Source: Syntrophaceae bacterium (GTDB lineage Bacteria > Desulfobacterota > Syntrophia > Syntrophales > UBA2185). From it: 64,000 nucleotides of DNA. This document shows, piece after piece, positions 62,483-64,000 of this stretch. Below the pieces are notes generated by a model. The model worked only from the letters and a program-made list of their open reading frames with translations, was not told the origin of the DNA and made no database searches. The stretch is taken from the NCBI GenBank assembly GCA_003153775.1, contig PMBI01000083.1:62001-126000 (forward strand), in the 5' to 3' direction. The position numbers and the translations under genes were made by a program. Within the stretch, counting starts at the first letter, position 1, and each line of letters opens with the position of its first letter.

Positions 62483-63841
62483 TTGAAAAAGATCAAGACA
62501 GCATTTTTTTGCCAGAACTGCGGCCACCAGTCACTAAAATGGCTGGGCAAGTGTCCCTCGTGCGAGGAATGGAACAGATTTGCCGAGGAAGAAATAAGGG
62601 CCATTGATCCTGCGGGTCCCGCGGGCATCGAGTTCAACGAATCCCCCTTGCCCATTGACGAAATCGTTGCCGATGAAAAAGAAAGAATGACCACGGGGAT
62701 TGCGGAAATGGACAGGGTTCTGGGCGGCGGTATCGTGAACGGGTCGGTTACCCTCGTCGGCGGCGACCCCGGCATCGGCAAATCTACGCTGCTTCTCCAG
62801 GTGGTTCATAATCTCGCGGAAAAGAATTTGAAGATCCTCTACATCTCCGGTGAGGAATCGGCAAAGCAGATAAAGCTCCGGGGCGCGCGGCTCGGGGCCT
62901 CATCAAAAAACCTTTTCGTCCTGGTTGAGATAAATCTGGATAACATTGTCAAACATATTAAAGAGATCTCACCGAAGGCGGTGGTAATTGATTCCATTCA
63001 GACCATGTATTCACCGGTCCTCACGTCCGCGCCGGGAAGCGTCGGACAGGTGAGGGAGTCATCGGCACGTCTCATTCTCCTTGCAAAGAAGACAGGCATT
63101 CCCGTCTTTCTTGTCGGGCATGTGACGAAGGACGGCTCCATAGCAGGCCCGAAGGTGCTGGAACACATGGTGGATACGGTTCTCTATTTCGAAGGGGACT
63201 CCAGTCACGCATATCGCATCATCAGGGCCATGAAGAACAGATTCGGGCCGACCAATGAAATCGGCGTCTTCGAAATGAGGAGCAATGGTTTGATTGAAGT
63301 TGCGAACCCCTCGGCATTTTTCCTGACGGAACGGCCGGAAGGGGCGCCGGGGTCCGTGGTTGTGCCGAGTATTGAAGGGACCAGGCCGATCCTCATAGAG
63401 ATACAGTCCCTCGTCAATCCCACTAATTTCGGTATGCCGCGCAGGACGACCATCGGGGTGGACCATAATCGGGTGGCCTTGCTTGCCGCTGTCATGGATA
63501 AGATGTGCGGCTTTCGTCTCAGCGGACATGATATCTTTATCAATGTGGCAGGCGGCATGAAGGTGGACGAGCCGGCAGTTGACCTGGGAATTGTTGCATC
63601 CATGGCCTCCAGTTTTCTCGACAAGCCTATCGATAAAGGCACCGTGGTATTTGGTGAGGTGGGTCTTGCAGGCGAGGTGAGGGGCACTTCCCAGATGGAT
63701 GTCAGGATCAAGGAGGCAGCCCGCATGGGATTTGCGCGCTGCATCATGCCTCAGACCTCTTCCCGAAACGGATCCGCAGAAAAAAAGATGGAGTGTTTCA
63801 GGGTCAACAGCCTGAAAAAACTCCTGGAATGTCTCTTCTGA
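62483..63841 (+). CDS. radA: DNA repair protein RadA
   Basis: A 452-residue RecA-like protein with a TTG start. The N-terminal zinc finger is FFCQNCGHQSLKWLGKCPSC, Walker A is GGDPGIGKSTLLLQ, the family-specific motif is KNRFG (RAMKNRFGPTNE), and the C-terminal Lon-protease-like domain ends with the usual LKKLLECLF. RadA promotes branch migration during recombination repair. The length is normal and the context is housekeeping. Confidence 0.97.
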   Translation: MKKIKTAFFCQNCGHQSLKWLGKCPSCEEWNRFAEEEIRAIDPAGPAGIEFNESPLPIDEIVADEKERMTTGIAEMDRVLGGGIVNGSVTLVGGDPGIGKSTLLLQVVHNLAEKNLKILYISGEESAKQIKLRGARLGASSKNLFVLVEINLDNIVKHIKEISPKAVVIDSIQTMYSPVLTSAPGSVGQVRESSARLILLAKKTGIPVFLVGHVTKDGSIAGPKVLEHMVDTVLYFEGDSSHAYRIIRAMKNRFGPTNEIGVFEMRSNGLIEVANPSAFFLTERPEGAPGSVVVPSIEGTRPILIEIQSLVNPTNFGMPRRTTIGVDHNRVALLAAVMDKMCGFRLSGHDIFINVAGGMKVDEPAVDLGIVASMASSFLDKPIDKGTVVFGEVGLAGEVRGTSQMDVRIKEAARMGFARCIMPQTSSRNGSAEKKMECFRVNSLKKLLECLF

Positions 63842-63843
63842 TT

Positions 63844-64000
63844 ATGCCGAAAAAAATTCTTATTGTTGATGATGAAAAAGACATCGTGGATCTGATCAGC
63901 TACAACCTTGAGAAGGAAGGGTTTGCAGCTCTTAAGGCCTACGACGGGGAAAGCGCCCTCAAACTGGTTGATACGAAAAAGCCGGACCTGGTCATTCTCG
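63844..64000 (+). CDS. response regulator, 5' part only (PhoB/OmpR-like receiver)
   Basis: An ATG 2 nt after the radA stop opens a frame that runs off the window. The 52 residues seen are a receiver start: KKILIVDDEKDIVDLISYNLEKEGF, DGESALKLV and KKPDLVIL just before the expected phosphoacceptor Asp. The wording resembles PhoB-type regulators, but the output domain lies outside the window. Confidence 0.85.
   Translation, partial: MPKKILIVDDEKDIVDLISYNLEKEGFAALKAYDGESALKLVDTKKPDLVIL

Overview
The window looks like the chromosome of a strictly anaerobic member of the Desulfobacterota (former Deltaproteobacteria), perhaps Syntrophales-like. This is inferred from gene content and style, not from a marker gene: acyl-CoA catabolism with a B12 acyl-CoA mutase, a large chemotaxis/Mot locus, LuxR-type PAS regulators, and a YcaO protein beside a metallo-beta-lactamase-fold protein. 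No rRNA gene and no CRISPR array were seen.

Layout. (1) 0.2-12.3 kb, minus strand: a surface-glycan and protein-modification block (B12-binding radical SAM enzyme, GNAT/FemAB-like transferase, an unrecognised Rossmann-type protein, asparagine-synthase-type amidotransferase, DegT-family aminotransferase, nucleotide-sugar epimerase, a dehydrogenase/acetyltransferase fusion, a glycosyltransferase-TPR fusion, a TPR protein). (2) 12.6-25.9 kb, plus strand: a chemotaxis locus with a pseudo-receiver HTH protein, a lone secreted Cache protein, an MCP, CheW, CheR, CheD, an HDOD protein, two CheY, two CheX-like phosphatases, CheB, CheA, a PilZ protein, MotA and MotB. (3) 25.9-28.1 kb: a single-domain response regulator, an RNase Z-like hydrolase and two small unknown genes, then a structured non-coding stretch. 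(4) 28.1-31.0 kb: a six-PAS LuxR regulator built by tandem duplication. (5) 31.4-44.6 kb: an acyl-CoA locus with a Trp/His-rich membrane protein, a two-subunit CoA-transferase, two acyl-CoA dehydrogenases, thiolase, 3-hydroxyacyl-CoA dehydrogenase, enoyl-CoA hydratase, and a split B12 acyl-CoA mutase with its MeaB chaperone. (6) 44.7-50.6 kb: a DUF4124 protein, a MEMO-family protein, phosphofructokinase, YidD, an MBL-fold protein and YcaO. (7) 50.6-58.2 kb: an accessory zone with two small secreted proteins, an IS1182-type transposase remnant, two copies of a 260-bp MITE-like element, a second copy of the ycaO 5' end, a tRNA-Lys 3' fragment, hipBA with paired operators, and an AT-rich cassette of unknown genes that ends at an intact tRNA-Lys. 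(8) 58.2-64 kb: housekeeping genes purA, serA, serC, radA and the start of a response regulator.

How the genes work together. The acyl-CoA locus encodes activation (CoA-transferase), dehydrogenation, hydration, oxidation and thiolysis, plus carbon-skeleton rearrangement. No methylmalonyl-CoA epimerase is present. The mutase pairs an isobutyryl-CoA-mutase-like Phe with a methylmalonyl-CoA-mutase-like Arg in the substrate pocket, so its substrate may be a bulkier dicarboxylyl-CoA. The chemotaxis locus forms a complete phosphorelay and adaptation set feeding the MotAB stator. The glycan block beside it may modify a surface structure such as the flagellum, but that is only inferred from adjacency.

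The candidates for something undescribed are the mutase locus, the cassette at tRNA-Lys, the 260-bp element with its conserved 43-codon reading frame, and the YcaO/MBL pair. All start choices, domain calls and alignments were made by eye.
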